Positions 23,195 to 34,479 of a stretch of DNA of 64,000 nt are shown here, piece after piece. This DNA comes from Cryptomeria japonica (lineage: Eukaryota > Streptophyta > Pinopsida > Cupressales > Cupressaceae). The notes under the pieces are model-generated. The model searched no databases and had not been told where the DNA came from. It saw nothing but the letters and a program-made list of their open reading frames with translations. Made by a program: the position numbers and the translations under genes. Each line of letters starts with the position of its first letter. Position 1 is the stretch's first letter. Location of the stretch: assembly GCF_030272615.1 (NCBI RefSeq), contig NC_081408.1:308584450-308648449 (forward strand). Reading direction: 5' to 3'.

Positions 23195-24424
23195 TGTTGG
23201 CCATTTGGAGGAATTGATTATGTGTTGCATTGATGTTTTGTCATTGATTTCAACACTAGTTGTTTTGGTTACTTGACCGGCACCCTTCTGGTCCTGGTAG
23301 GTTGTTTGGTTTTTGGTTGGATTAGATCATGATGATCTGGTATGCTCTTGTATGTTTGGGTTATGGAATTGGCTTATTCATGCTACTTAGATTCATGTTC
23401 AGTCATTTGGTTTTCATTTGGTAATCAGATTCTATCCTATATGCTAGTAAGCTTGGTTTGTTATTTCGATGAGGGTTTCACCGACAGAGCTTTGATGAAG
23501 ATCTTTGATGTTATGCATAAGTGGTGTTGGTGTAGCTTCCTGTGGAGTTTTAGGATGCTTATGGTGATCATGTTAGAGACTTGGTTGATTGGGATCATTG
23601 CTTTAGCATGTGTGGACCTAAATTGGGTCTCAGTTTATCTAGGTTATGGACCGACTTAATGTAACATGTGGATTGGACTTCTCGATGCATTTTCGGGATG
23701 TCTTATGGGTTGGATATTATTTGTTTGGTCCCAGGCTGACATATTTTGTACTTATGTAATTATTTTATTGTCTGGTGGATGACCTTATTGTTTATGGTCA
23801 AAGCTTTGTATATATATGATGTAAGATCTCATTGTAGATCATGTGTGAGGGTGTATGCGAGCGAATAATGTAATAATCATTCAGGCAAAGGATTTGGTCG
23901 ATCATTGGTGATTGAGTTGGGTTTATGTAAGAGGATTTCATCCTCCTGTATTGAGCTTAATCGGAACTGTACTCAGGCATAGGAGATGCTATCTTTGCAG
24001 TTTATTCTTTCTTCCTGATTGTAGTCTGGATTTCTATGTAGTCAATGAGACTCCTTTTGTGATGAGAAGTGTGTTGTAGGTTGTTGGTCTTTCTTCAAGT
24101 GCGGACCCCTCATTTGTAATTCACATACTTACTACAGAAGTATTATTTAACTGTGGGTAGGCTTCCCACCGCGGTTTTTCCCTTTACCAGGTTTTCCACA
24201 TACAAATCTTAGTGTCATGTGGATGGTATTTATTATCTGATTATTGTTTATATTTAATTGGTTTATCTTTTATTTCAGTATTTGGTTTATGCATTCCAGT
24301 ATTGATCTTTTGGGTTTCGATATTAAAGTTTTAATTTCTTAAGGTTCTGGTAATCTAAGACAACTGATTCACCCCCCCCCCCCCCTTCTCTTAGTTGTCT
24401 TCCGGTTATTTGAACTGTCTAACA
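23195..24424 (+). repeat. Copia A LTR1
   Basis: This LTR is 1230 bp, TGTTGG...TAACA. A TATATATAT box is at 23810-23818, and a CTTTACCAGGTTTTCC block and a run of 14 C precede the 3' end. The primer-binding motif TGGTATCAG starts at 24427. Copies are at 29063-30269 and, partially, at 32088-32934. Confidence 0.9.
23810..23818 (+). promoter_or_regulatory. TATA box, copia A LTR1
   Basis: TATATATAT followed by GATGTAAGATC is conserved in all three LTRs (29677-29685 and 32326-32334) at about 615 bp from the LTR start. The position fits the U3 promoter of the element. Confidence 0.5.
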
Positions 24425-24426
24425 AT

Positions 24427-24435
24427 TGGTATCAG
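24427..24435 (+). promoter_or_regulatory. Primer-binding site, copia A internal 1
   Basis: TGGTATCAG, two bases after the LTR end, matches the initiator Met-tRNA complement. The following bases (TTTTG instead of AGC-type) are mutated. The second copy at 30272-30282 keeps TGGTATCAGAG. Confidence 0.75.
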
Positions 24436-24481
24436 TTTTGTGGTTCTTTCTGTAGAAGCTTAACCACTTGAGGAAGATCCT

Positions 24482-27400
24482 ATGGCAACTAAAAGTTCAA
24501 GTTCATCGGGTTCATCTTTTTCTATCTTTCAGAGAGAAATTCCTAGGCTTGATGGAACAAATTACAGAGTATTGAAGATTCAGATGGAGACTCATCTAAG
24601 ATGTCTTGGTAAGGAAATTTGGGAAATCACACAGAATCATTTTGCACCTTATAGTTCAGCATCTGTTAATCCTCCTCTGGAAAACCCGTATAAGGAACTT
24701 GAAAATGATTGTAGAGCTAGAGAAGCCCTCTTGTGTGCACTTTCTGATCGGCAAATAATGGGATTAACTGACAAGTCAGCAACAAAGGCTATATGGCACA
24801 ATTTGGAGACTCGAATTGAAGGTGACCCTACTGTTAAGATTGCTAAACTTGATGGTTACCGGGTGAGATATGAAAACCTAAAGATGGAAGAAGATGAAAG
24901 GATTACTGCATTAATGGAAAGGGTAAATGAGATTGTTATGGGAATTCAATGTTGTGGTGGATTTCTGAGTGAAGATGAAATAGTTTCTAAAGTTCTGCTA
25001 GCTTTGCCACCATCTTACAAGATGAAAGTTACTACAATTAATGAATTGATGACAATGGCTAATACTTTTGTCAATAGAGATACCTTGGTTGGGAAATTAT
25101 CTGCTTTTGAGGTTGAAGAATTTGGACCTTCTAGAGCTGTGAAGTCTGAACCTACTTTTCATGCATCTACATCATCAACCGGCAAGTAAGATTGGAAAGA
25201 TTTATATGCAAAGGAATTGGACGATATGAAGAGAGAAGATGAATAATTTGAGCAACTTGAAGCCCTATTTGCTAAAAGAGTACCTAAAAGACTGATAGGA
25301 ATAAAGTATGAAGGAAAAGCACCTTTTGAATGTTTTACATGTAATAAGATAGGTCATTTTGCATCTAGATGTCCTAAAAGGAATTCAAGATTTGAAGAGA
25401 GAGCTAGAAGATCTTTTAAGCCTAACCCTAAATATCAGAACAAGTATAAGTATAGGAAAAATAGAGATAAATCATGCTACATATCGGGTGAGGAAGGTGT
25501 GACTGATTCTGATGATGAACCAGCACCTGACTCTACTAGTGGTTCTGGAAATGGGAAGGAATGGGTGTTCTTGGTTATCAAGGAAGATGTTTCGGCACTG
25601 GAAGAGAATGTATATGAAGAGAAGGCACTTGCGGCTAAAATTGAAGATAAGGATGAATGGGTAATTGACAGTGGATGTTAACATCATATGACTGGAGATA
25701 AAAGGAGTTTTTATCTTTGCAAAAAATTGATGGTGGTCTAGTTAGATTTGGAGATGATAGAGCATGTATGATCAAAGGAAAAGGAACTGTATCATTGGAT
25801 CGTAAGCACAATACTGATAATGTTTATTATATTGAAGGTTTAAGGCATAATCTTTTGATTGTAGGACAATTGGTGGATAAGGGATTTCAATTACAATTCA
25901 AGGATGGAAAATGCAAAATCATTAATAGATTTTAGATTGGAGATTGCAACCGGTACTCAGACAAAAGATAATATATTTCATTTAAATTTCATCGAGAAGA
26001 CATGTTTGATTTCACAAATTGATGAGAGTTGGCTATGACATAAAAGGTTATGTCATGTGAATTTTGATTGCATTGTAAAGATTTGTTCAACTAACGCAGT
26101 TAGAGATATACCTAAGATTGTGAAGCCCTATAATCTGGTATGTAGGGAATGTGAAATGGGAAAACAGGTCAAAACCTCTTTTAAGAGTATACAAGAGAAA
26201 TCTAATGATGTTTTTGATCTTATTCATACTAATTTGTGTTGCCCTACTAGAGTAAAATTTTTTCAAGGTGATCAATATTTTATGCTAATCATTGATGATT
26301 ATTCTAGAATGATTTGGGTTACTTTTCTAAGGGAGAAATTTGAGGCTTTTGAAAAGTTTAAAATCTTTAAGCCTAAAGTTGAGGCTGAGATGGGATTGAA
26401 GATTAAATGTTTAAGGTAAGATCATAGTGGAGAATTCACATCCGATGAATTTAATAACTTTTGTGAGAAGTGTGGTATAAGGAGACAATTTTTTGCTCCC
26501 TGGACACCTCAGCAAAATGGAGTTGTGGAAAGGAAGAACATAACTATCTTGGATGTTGGTAGAACAATGATGATGGAAGCTAATCTACCTCATATCTACT
26601 AGAGAGAAGCAGTGAGCACAACAGTCTATACATTCAATAGAGTACATATCAAAGGAGAAACCAGTAAGACACCTTATGAATTATGGTTTGGCAATACACC
26701 TACAGTCAAGTACTTTTGAATCTTTGGTAGTAAATGTTATATCAAGAGAGATGATATCATTGGAAAATTTGAACCTAGATGTGATGAAGGAATATTTCTT
26801 GGTTATTCTAATGAAAGCAAAGTATATAGATGTTATAACAAGAGATTGCAAAGAATTGTGGAGAGCACTAATGTTAAGGTGGATGAGTTGAATAGAAGTC
26901 AAATTAGAGTTTATGAGAAAGAACCGACAGTGGAAATGATCATAACTAAACCGGTAATACCTTTATCAGAACAAAATGTTGAGCAGTTACTCTGACAGTA
27001 TCATAAAATTCAAAAGTAACTAAAGAACAGGGAAGAGGAATAGAGAATCATAAGACTCCTAGTTATGTGAGGTTGAATCATTCAAAAGATCAGATCATTG
27101 GGGAAAAGAACAATGGAGTGATGACAAGAAGGAGATTGGAAGCTAATGAGGTATGTTTACTTTCTCAAGTTGAACCAATATCAATAATTGAAGCATGTAA
27201 AGATGAATGTTGGATGAAAGCTATGGAAGAAGAATTAGACCATGTTGAGAAGAATAACACATGGACTTTAGTTCCCCGGCCTAAAAATAAGAATATTATT
27301 GGAACTAAATGGGTTTATAGGAATAAATTGAATGAAGATGGACAATTTGTAAGGAATAAAGATAGATTGGTTTGTAAAGGATATTCTCAGAAGGAAGGAA

Positions 27401-28705
27401 TTGATTATGGTGAAACTTTGCACCAGTAGCTAGGATTGAAGCTATAAGATTATTTCTTGCCTATTTTGCACATAAAAACTACAAGGTTTATCAGATGGAT
27501 GCTAAGTGTGCCTTTCTGAATGGAGATCTTGATGAGGAAGTTTATATTGAGAAACTTGATGGTTTTTGACTTTCAAATGATAAAAATATGGTTTGCAGGT
27601 TAAGGAAAACTTTATATGGATTGAAACAGGCACCTAGAGCTTGGTATGCAAGGTTAGATAAATATCTTTTGAAGCTTGGTTTCACTAAAGATAATGTTGA
27701 CAGTAATCTATATTATAAAGTCACTGTTGATGATACACTGGTTATTGAGGTCTTTGTTGATGACATCATTTTTGGAGGTAAAGATAAGTTGTGCATGGAC
27801 TTTTCCAAAAATATGTAGAAAGAATTTGAAATGTCTATGATTGGGGAATGAAATTTTTCTTAGGTTTGCAGATTATTCAGACTGACAAAGGTATTTTCAT
27901 TTGTCAAACTAAGTATGCTAGGGAATTGTTCAAGAAATTTGGTATGGAAGATTCTAAACTAGTAAGTACTCCTATGGTTACTAGTGAGAAATTGACAAGG
28001 AAAGATGTATTTACACTGGTAAATCCTACAAGATACAAGTCTATGATTGGAGGTCTGCTATGTTTGACTCAAACTAGGCCTGACATAATGAATGCTATTT
28101 GTATTGCATCAAGATATCAAAGTGATCCTAGAGAAAATCATGAGAGTGTTGTGAAAAGAACTTTTAGATACTTGCAAGGTACATCTGAATATGGTTTGTG
28201 GTACCCTAAGGATGATGACTTTAATTTATGTGCATATACAGATGCAGATTGGGCAGGTGATGTTGATGATCGAAAAAGCACTTTCGGTGGAGCTTTCCTT
28301 CTTGGAAAGAAGTTGGTTTCATCGATCAGCAAGAAACAATCATGTACTTCTTTATCTACTGTTGAATCTTAGTATGTTGTTGCTACTACTAACTGTAAAC
28401 GAGTTCTATGGATGAAGCAAATGTTGAAGGACATTAAAGTGCATTACATTGGACCGATAGTTACTCACTGTGATAACTCTGCTTCTATTGACATATCAAA
28501 GAATCAGATATTTTACTCTAATACAAAGCACATATCTATCAAGTATAAATTGTTGAAGGAGAAGGTGGAAGAGAATGAAGTTAGACTAGTTTATATGAAA
28601 ACTAAACAACAGATTGCAGATATATTCACTAAACCTTTGCCTAAAGAATCATTTGAGTACTTGAGAGACAGATTAGGGGTTTCTGCCCCTCTGACAAAGA
28701 ACTGA
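24482..28705 (+). pseudogene. Copia A gag-pol (first copy)
   Basis: The frame starts with ATG at 24482. Domains in order are: Gag (24482-25189, UBN2/DUF4219-like), a CCHC knuckle CFTCNKIGHFASRC (25331-25372), protease (W-V-I-D-S-G-C near 25660-25680), a GAG-pre-integrase H...C-x-x-C region (26030-26160), an integrase core (26200-26560), RT (27120-27830, with F-V-D-D near 27755) and RNase H (28180-28700, ending A-D-I-F-T-K-P-L-P). It is the whole copia order, protease-integrase-RT-RNase H. It is dead: stops at 25187, 25679 and 26416, others later, frameshifts near 27420 and 27845, and an N in place of the first catalytic Asp of integrase (H-T-N-L-C). Four G-rich tracts follow before LTR2. Confidence 0.9.
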
Positions 28706-28785
28706 TTGATACTTTTTGGCATCAGTCTGGTATGCATTATCAGAGATATTATTCATTCTGTATTGATTTGGGGTTGCTACTACTC

Positions 28786-29062
28786 AGGGGGGGTATTTAG
28801 CCTTGCAATTCATTGGTTTTTTATTTTTGCTTTGATATTTATGTTAGATATTTGGCATTGATGTCAAAGGGGGAGAGATATTCAGGTGAAACATTTATGG
28901 GATATATACATTAGGGGGAAAAATTTGCATAACTTAATTGTGATATCATGTATATTTCAAAACTTCATTGCTATATTCTTTTGTGGGAGAAATGTTTGGC
29001 ATTTCTTGGCACTTGGATGTTTTTTCACATCTAGTTTTGTCATCAATGCCAAATGGGGAGAT
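28786..29062 (+). promoter_or_regulatory. Polypurine tracts of copia A
   Basis: G-rich tracts occur at 28786-28793, 28865-28877 (CAAAGGGGGAGAG), 28911-28922 and 29051-29062 (AAATGGGGAGAT). The last one touches LTR2. Repeated tracts are shared with copia B and element C. Confidence 0.65.
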
Positions 29063-30269
29063 TCTTGGCCATTTGGAGGAACTGATTATGTGTTGCATTG
29101 ATGTTTTGTCATTGATGTCAACACTAGTTGTTTTGGTTACTTTATCGGCACCCTTCTAGTCCCGGTAGGTTGTTTGGTTTTTGGTTGGATTAGATCATGA
29201 TGATTCGGTATGCTTCGGTATGTTTGGGTTATGGAATTGGCTTATTCATGCTACTCAGATTCATGTTCAGTCCATTGGTTTTAATTTGGTAATCGGATGC
29301 TATCTTGTATGCTATTAAGCTTGGTTTGTTGTTTCGATGAGGGTTTCACCGACGGAGCTTTGATGAAGATCTTTGATGTTATGCATAAGTGGTGTTGGTG
29401 CGGCTTCTAGTGGAGATTCAGGATGTTGATGGTGATCATGTTCGAGACTTGGTTGATTGGGATCATTGCTTTAGCATGTGTGGAACTAAATTGGGTCCTG
29501 GTTTATCTAGGTTATGGACCGACTTAATGTAATGTGTGGATTGGACTTCTCGATGCATTTTCGAGATGTCTTATGGGTTGGATATTATTTATTTGGTTTC
29601 AGGCCGACATGTTTTGTAATTATGTAATTTTTTTATTGTCTGGTGGACGACCTTATTGTTTATGGTCGTGGGTTTGTATATATATGATGTAAGATCGCAT
29701 TGTAGATCATGTGTGAGGGTGTATGCGAGCGAATAATGTAATAATCATTCAAGTGGAGGATTTGGTCAATCATTGGTGATTGAGTTGGGTTTATGTAAGA
29801 TGATTAAGTCCTCCCCTATCAAGCTTAACCAAAACTATACTCAGGCATAGGAGATGCTATCTTTGCAATTTATTCTTTCTTCCTGATTGTAGTCTGGATT
29901 TCTATGTAGTCAGTGAGACTCCTTTTGTGATGAGCAGTGTGCTCTAGGTTGTTGGCCTTCCTGCAAGTGCAGGCCCCTCATTTGTAATTCACATACTTAC
30001 TACAAAAGTATTATCTGACTGTGGGTAGGCTTCCCACTGTGATTTTTCCCTTTACCGGGTTTTCCACGTACAAATCTTGGTGTCATGTAGATGGTATTTA
30101 TTCTCTGATTATTGTTTATGCTTAATTAGTTTATCTGTTATTCTGGTATTGATCTTTTGGGTTCCAGTATTAAAGTTTTAATTGCTTAAGGTTCTAGTAA
30201 TCTGAGAGAACTGATTCACACACCCCCCCCATCTCTTAGTTGTCTTCCAGTTATTTGAATTGTCTAACA
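29063..30269 (+). repeat. Copia A LTR2 (central, shared)
   Basis: This LTR is 1207 bp with the same order as LTR1. Its first dinucleotide is TC rather than TG, a point change. It serves as 3' LTR for the first internal region and 5' LTR for the second. It ends CTAACA at 30269, followed by TGGTATCAGAG. The C-run is shortened to eight. Confidence 0.9.
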
Positions 30270-30326
30270 ATTGGTATCAGAGTTGTGGTCCTCTCTACAG
30301 AAGCTTAACCACTTGAGGAAGATCCT

Positions 30327-32087
30327 ATGGTGACTAATAGTTCAAGTTCATTTGGTTCATCTACTGCTATCTTTCAAAGAGAAATTCCTAGGCTTGATGG
30401 AACAAATTACAGAGTATGGAAGATTTAGATGGAGACTCATGTGAGATGTCTTGGTAAGGAAATTTGGGAAATCACAGAGAATAGTTTTACACCTTATAAT
30501 CTAGCATCTAGCAATCCTCCTCTGACAAACCTAGATAAGGAGCTTGAGAATGATTATAGAGATAGAGAAGCCCTCTTGTGTACACTTTTTGATCAGCAAA
30601 TAATGGGATTAACTAACAAATCAAGAACAAAGGCTATATGAGACAAGTTGGAGACTCTTAATGAAGGTGACCCTACTGTTAAGATTTCTAAACTTGATGG
30701 TTACCTGGTGAGATATGAAAACCTGAAGATGGAAGAAGATGAAAGGATTACTACATTCATGGAAAGGGTAAATGAGATTGTTATGGGAATTAAATGTTGT
30801 GGTGGATCTCTGAGTCTAGATGAAATAGTTTCTAAAGTTCTGATAGCTTTGCCACCGGCTTACAAGATGAAGGCTACTACAATTAATGAATTGATGACAA
30901 TGGCTAATACTTTTGTCAATAGAGATACCTTGGTTGGTAAATTATCTTCTTTTGAGCTTGAAGAATTTGGACCTTCTAGAGTTGTGAAGTCTGAACCTAC
31001 TTTTCATGCATCTACATCATCAACCAACAAGAAGATTGGAAAGATTTATATGCAAAGGAATTGGATGATATGAAGAGAGAAGATGAATAATTTGAGCAAC
31101 TTGAAGCCCTATTTGCTAGAAGAGTACCTAAAGGACTGGTAGGAAGTAAGTATGAAGGAAAAGCACCTTTTGAATGTTTTACATGTAATAAGATAGGTCA
31201 TTTTGCATCTAGATGTCCTAAGAGGAATTCAAGATTTGAAGAGAGAGCTAGAAAATCTTTTAAGCCTAACCCTGAATATCAGAGCAAGTATAAGTACAGG
31301 AAAAATAGAGATAAATCATGCTACATAGCGAATGAGAAAGGTGTGACTGATTCTAATGATGAACCAACACCTGACTCTGCTAGTGGTTCCAGCAATGGGT
31401 GTTCTTAGCTATCAAGGAAGATGTTCTGGCACTAGAAGAGAATGTACTTGAAGAGAACGCACTTGTTGCTAAAATTGAAGATATCGATGAATGGGTAATT
31501 GATAGTGGATGTTCACATCATATGACTAGAGATAAAGGAAGTTTCTATCTTTGCAATAATTTGATGGTGGTCTGGTTAGATTTGGAGATGATAGAGCACG
31601 TATGATCAAAGGAAAAGGAACTATATCATTGGATGGTAATCACAATACTGATAATGTTTATTATTTTGAAGGTTTAAGGCATATTATTTTGAGTATAGGA
31701 CAATTGGTGGATAAGAGATTTCAATTACATTTCAAGGATGGAAAATACAAATCATTAATAGATCTGGATTGGAGATTGCAACCAGTACTCAGACAAAAGG
31801 TAATATATTTCATCTGAATTTCGTCGAGAAGACATGTTTGATTGCACAAATTACTGAGAGTTGGGTATGGCATAAAAGGTTATCTGATGTGAATTTTGAT
31901 TGCATTGTAAAGATCCGTTCAACTAAGGCAGCTAGAGGTATACCTAAGATTGTGAAGCCCTATAATCCGATATGTAGGGAATGTGAAATGGGAAAATAGG
32001 TCAGAACCTCTTTTAAGAGTCTACAAGACAAATCTAATGATGTTCTTGATCTTATTCATATTGATTTGTGTGGCCCTGCTAGAGTTA
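30327..32087 (+). pseudogene. Copia A gag-protease-integrase start (second copy, truncated)
   Basis: The copy starts at ATG 30327 and repeats the first copy: Gag with stops at about 30427 and 30639, the same CCHC knuckle near 31183-31224, protease with an unbroken W-I-D-S-G-C-S-H-H-M segment near 31495, and the integrase start, which keeps the first catalytic Asp (H-I-D-L-C). Homology ends at about 32087 inside the integrase core. RT and RNase H are missing. Differences from copy one are spread throughout, so the two are not a recent duplicate. Confidence 0.85.
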
Positions 32088-32934
32088 AATTGGGTCCCAA
32101 TTTATCGAGACTTGGCTGATTAGGATCATTGCTTTAGCGTGTGGACCTAAATTGGGTCTCAATTTATCTAGGTTATGGACCAGCTTAATGTAACATCTGT
32201 ATTGGACTTCTCGATGTGTTTTCGGGTTGGATATTATATGTTTGGTCTCAGGCTGATATGTTTTGTAATCATGTAATTGTTTTATTGTCTAGTGGCCAAC
32301 CTTATTGTTTATGGTCGAGGGTTTGTATATATATGATGTAAGATCTCATTGTAGATCATGTGTGAGGGTGTGTGCAAGCGAATAATGTAATAATCATTCA
32401 TGCAGAGGATTTGGTCGATCATTGGTGATCGAGTTGGGTTTATGTAAGAGGATTTAGTCCTCCCATATTGAGCTTAACCGGAACTATACTCAGGCATAGG
32501 AGATGCTATCTTTGCAGTTCATTCTTTCTTTCAGATTGTATTATGGATTTCTATATAGTCAGTGAGACTCCTTTTGTGATGAGCAGTGTGTTCTAGGTTG
32601 TTGGCCTTCCTACAAGTGCATGCCCCTCATTTGTAATTCACATACTTACTACGGAAGTTTTATATGACTGTGGGTAGGCTTCCCACCGTGGTTTTTTGCT
32701 TTACAGGGTTTTCCACGTACAAATATTGATGTCATGTGGATGGTATTTATTCTCTGATTATTTCTTATGCTTAATTGGTTTATTTGTTATTCCGATATTT
32801 GGTTTATGAATTCTGGGATTGATCTTTTGGATTCCAGTATTAAATTTTTAATTGCTTAAGGTTCCGGTAATCTTAGACAACTGATTCACCCCCCCACCCC
32901 TCAGTTGTCTTCCAGTTATTTGAACTATTTAACA
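32088..32934 (+). repeat. Copia A LTR3 (5'-truncated)
   Basis: The LTR starts inside the family consensus at about base 425 and runs to the normal end TTTAACA at 32934. Its first 80 bases hold a 62-bp direct duplication (one full unit 32107-32168, preceded by the tail of another). The TATA box (32326-32334) and C-rich 3' end are kept. It is followed at once by CCATT, the duplicate of 23190-23194. Confidence 0.85.
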
Positions 32935-33329
32935 CCATTCACATACAACGTAGGCTTTTCTCCATTGTTCTCCCATCCTCCATGATCTTGTATTTAATAT
33001 GGTTTCTCTCAATTTGTATTGCACTTGCACAAGATCTGACCTTGTAGTTAATAGGGTTGCTCTCATTTTTGGGTTACACTTGCACAAGAGCTCAAGAAAG
33101 AATGGATGTCATTGTGATGAGGCAAAGTTATGATTGAAAAGATGCATGGTAAAGTGATTTCAATAGAATTTAGGTATGATTTCTTGTAGATGATGAAATG
33201 AGAGGAGGGGGTCTCTTTTATAGAGAACATCCTACAAATAGAGGTTTAGGATTAAGAGGTTAAAGGATGAAATGAAGGGCTAGGATTGAGGAGTAGGTAT
33301 TTAGAAAGATGTGTCATTATGTGAATAAT

Positions 33330-33600
33330 AAGAAAAAGGTAAATGAAATAACTAAATAAATAAAACTATGTATTTAATTAATAGAAGAAACGGCCACATA
33401 AATTAAATAGATAAAATAATTTATTTAATTTGGGAAAGAGGGAATGGGACTAAATAAATAATAATATTTATTTAAATTAGAAAGAATATGATAATGAATT
33501 AATTAAATAAATTAGAACATTTATTTAATCAATAGTGGAAAAGGTTCATGAATTAATTAATTAAATAAAAATATTTATTTAATTAAAGAACAATTTTCGG
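33330..33600. repeat. AT-palindrome series in H LTR
   Basis: Five imperfect palindromes of the form TTAAATAAAT...ATTTATTTAA recur every 45-60 bp, separated by purine-rich spacers. The same series is in the 5' LTR (42930-43190), and a similar series in the opposite orientation lies in element K's LTR (22790-23050). Confidence 0.7.
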
Positions 33601-33608
33601 TGTCTACA

Positions 33609-34479
33609 TTATTCTCGTCCTCGAGACAATGCATTTTATCACATTGTTTCAAAGAATAAAAATTTGACTGATAAATGCCCTAGTTTGGAAGGCGGTATTC
33701 CCCCTCGAGAGATTTGGTGAAAAATCTAGAAAATATTTTAGACAATCTCTTAGCAAAAAGAGAGGATAGGATAGACAAAGTAGCAAAAGACACATAGTAA
33801 CTTGGCATAAAAGGGACCAAGATTAGGTTAACAAGGGATATGTTGAAGCGTGATGGGATAACACAAGCAACTAGGGGTATAGTTCCTATAAATAAGAGCT
33901 TGGGGGGAAGGATCTCCTCAATTGCATCTATCACTTTCAAAGATCAAATCACAAAATAGAGAATTCCATAGATTCCAGCACATGTGATGATTCCAGAGGC
34001 CAAAGGAGTACGAAGAGCTAATAAGTACCTTCTCCTTTTATGTGTTTTTTGCATTTATTACATCATTAATAGGGTAAAAAAGTTAGATAGCCAAAAATTT
34101 GACAAGATAAGTTTAAGTTAAAAATGCATATGTAGTCTATAAAAGTGCACCTATTTTCTAAAAGCACATATAAAACTATTAAAATTGTGTTCCTAGATAG
34201 GCTAATAGGTTTACAAAGCTAGAGCTACAAATGTGATGGACATATGTGGTTGATAAAGTTGAAGCTACAAATGTGATAAACAGATGCAAATGATAGGGTT
34301 AAAGCTTCAAATGTGATGAATAGATGCAACTGATAGAGTTGAAGCTACAATATAATAAACAAATGTGACTGATAAGATATAACTATTAGATTGATAAAAT
34401 TCAACAATTGCCCTAGTAGTTTTAGTTGATTAAGTTGATAAGTTGATTGAGTTGATGCAATGATTGCTATGGTTGCAAG
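33609..34479. other. H spacer between gag and 3' LTR
   Basis: The spacer is noncoding apart from short random frames. The edge next to the LTR reads, on the minus strand, CTCGAGGACGAGAATAA, a purine-rich tract. It contains the 40-bp tandem repeat listed separately. Confidence 0.55.
34223..34382. repeat. 40-bp tandem repeat, four units
   Basis: Units start at 34223, 34263, 34303 and 34343 with AGCTACAAATGTGATRRAC-type sequence. They are equal in length and increasingly diverged in the last unit. The array is in the 3' untranslated region of element H, just before its 3' LTR. Confidence 0.85.

Larger units (their letters stand above)
23195..32934 (+). mobile_element. Three-LTR copia array A
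   Basis: The order is LTR1 (23195-24424), internal 1 (24425-29062), LTR2 (29063-30269), truncated internal 2 (30270-32087) and truncated LTR3 (32088-32934). The outermost ends are flanked by the perfect 5-bp duplication CCATT (23190-23194 and 32935-32939), and the related LTR at 42585-42600 shows the site without an insertion. One duplication around three LTRs fits unequal exchange between LTRs of an original single insertion, followed by a deletion. LTR1 and LTR2 differ at roughly 6-8% of positions by eye. Confidence 0.85.
23055..33608 (-). repeat. 3' LTR of element H, split by copia A
   Basis: The outer pieces are 23055-23189 (starting TGTTTATGTCAAATTTG) and 32940-33608 (ending GGTGTCTACA). 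They align to the 5' LTR at 42529-43225, including CTCCATGATCTTGTATTTAA at about 32981 and 42636 and the series of AT palindromes near the end. Everything between 23195 and 32934 is the copia A array. The 5' LTR lacks about 75 bp present at 23080-23160. Confidence 0.75.

Noticed and set aside
22728-33608. A single element bounded by the inverted pair TGTAGACACC ... GGTGTCTACA
   Set aside because: The left edge is the start of K's plus-strand LTR and the right edge is the inner end of H's minus-strand LTR. The pair reflects two related LTRs in opposite orientation, not a terminal-inverted-repeat transposon.
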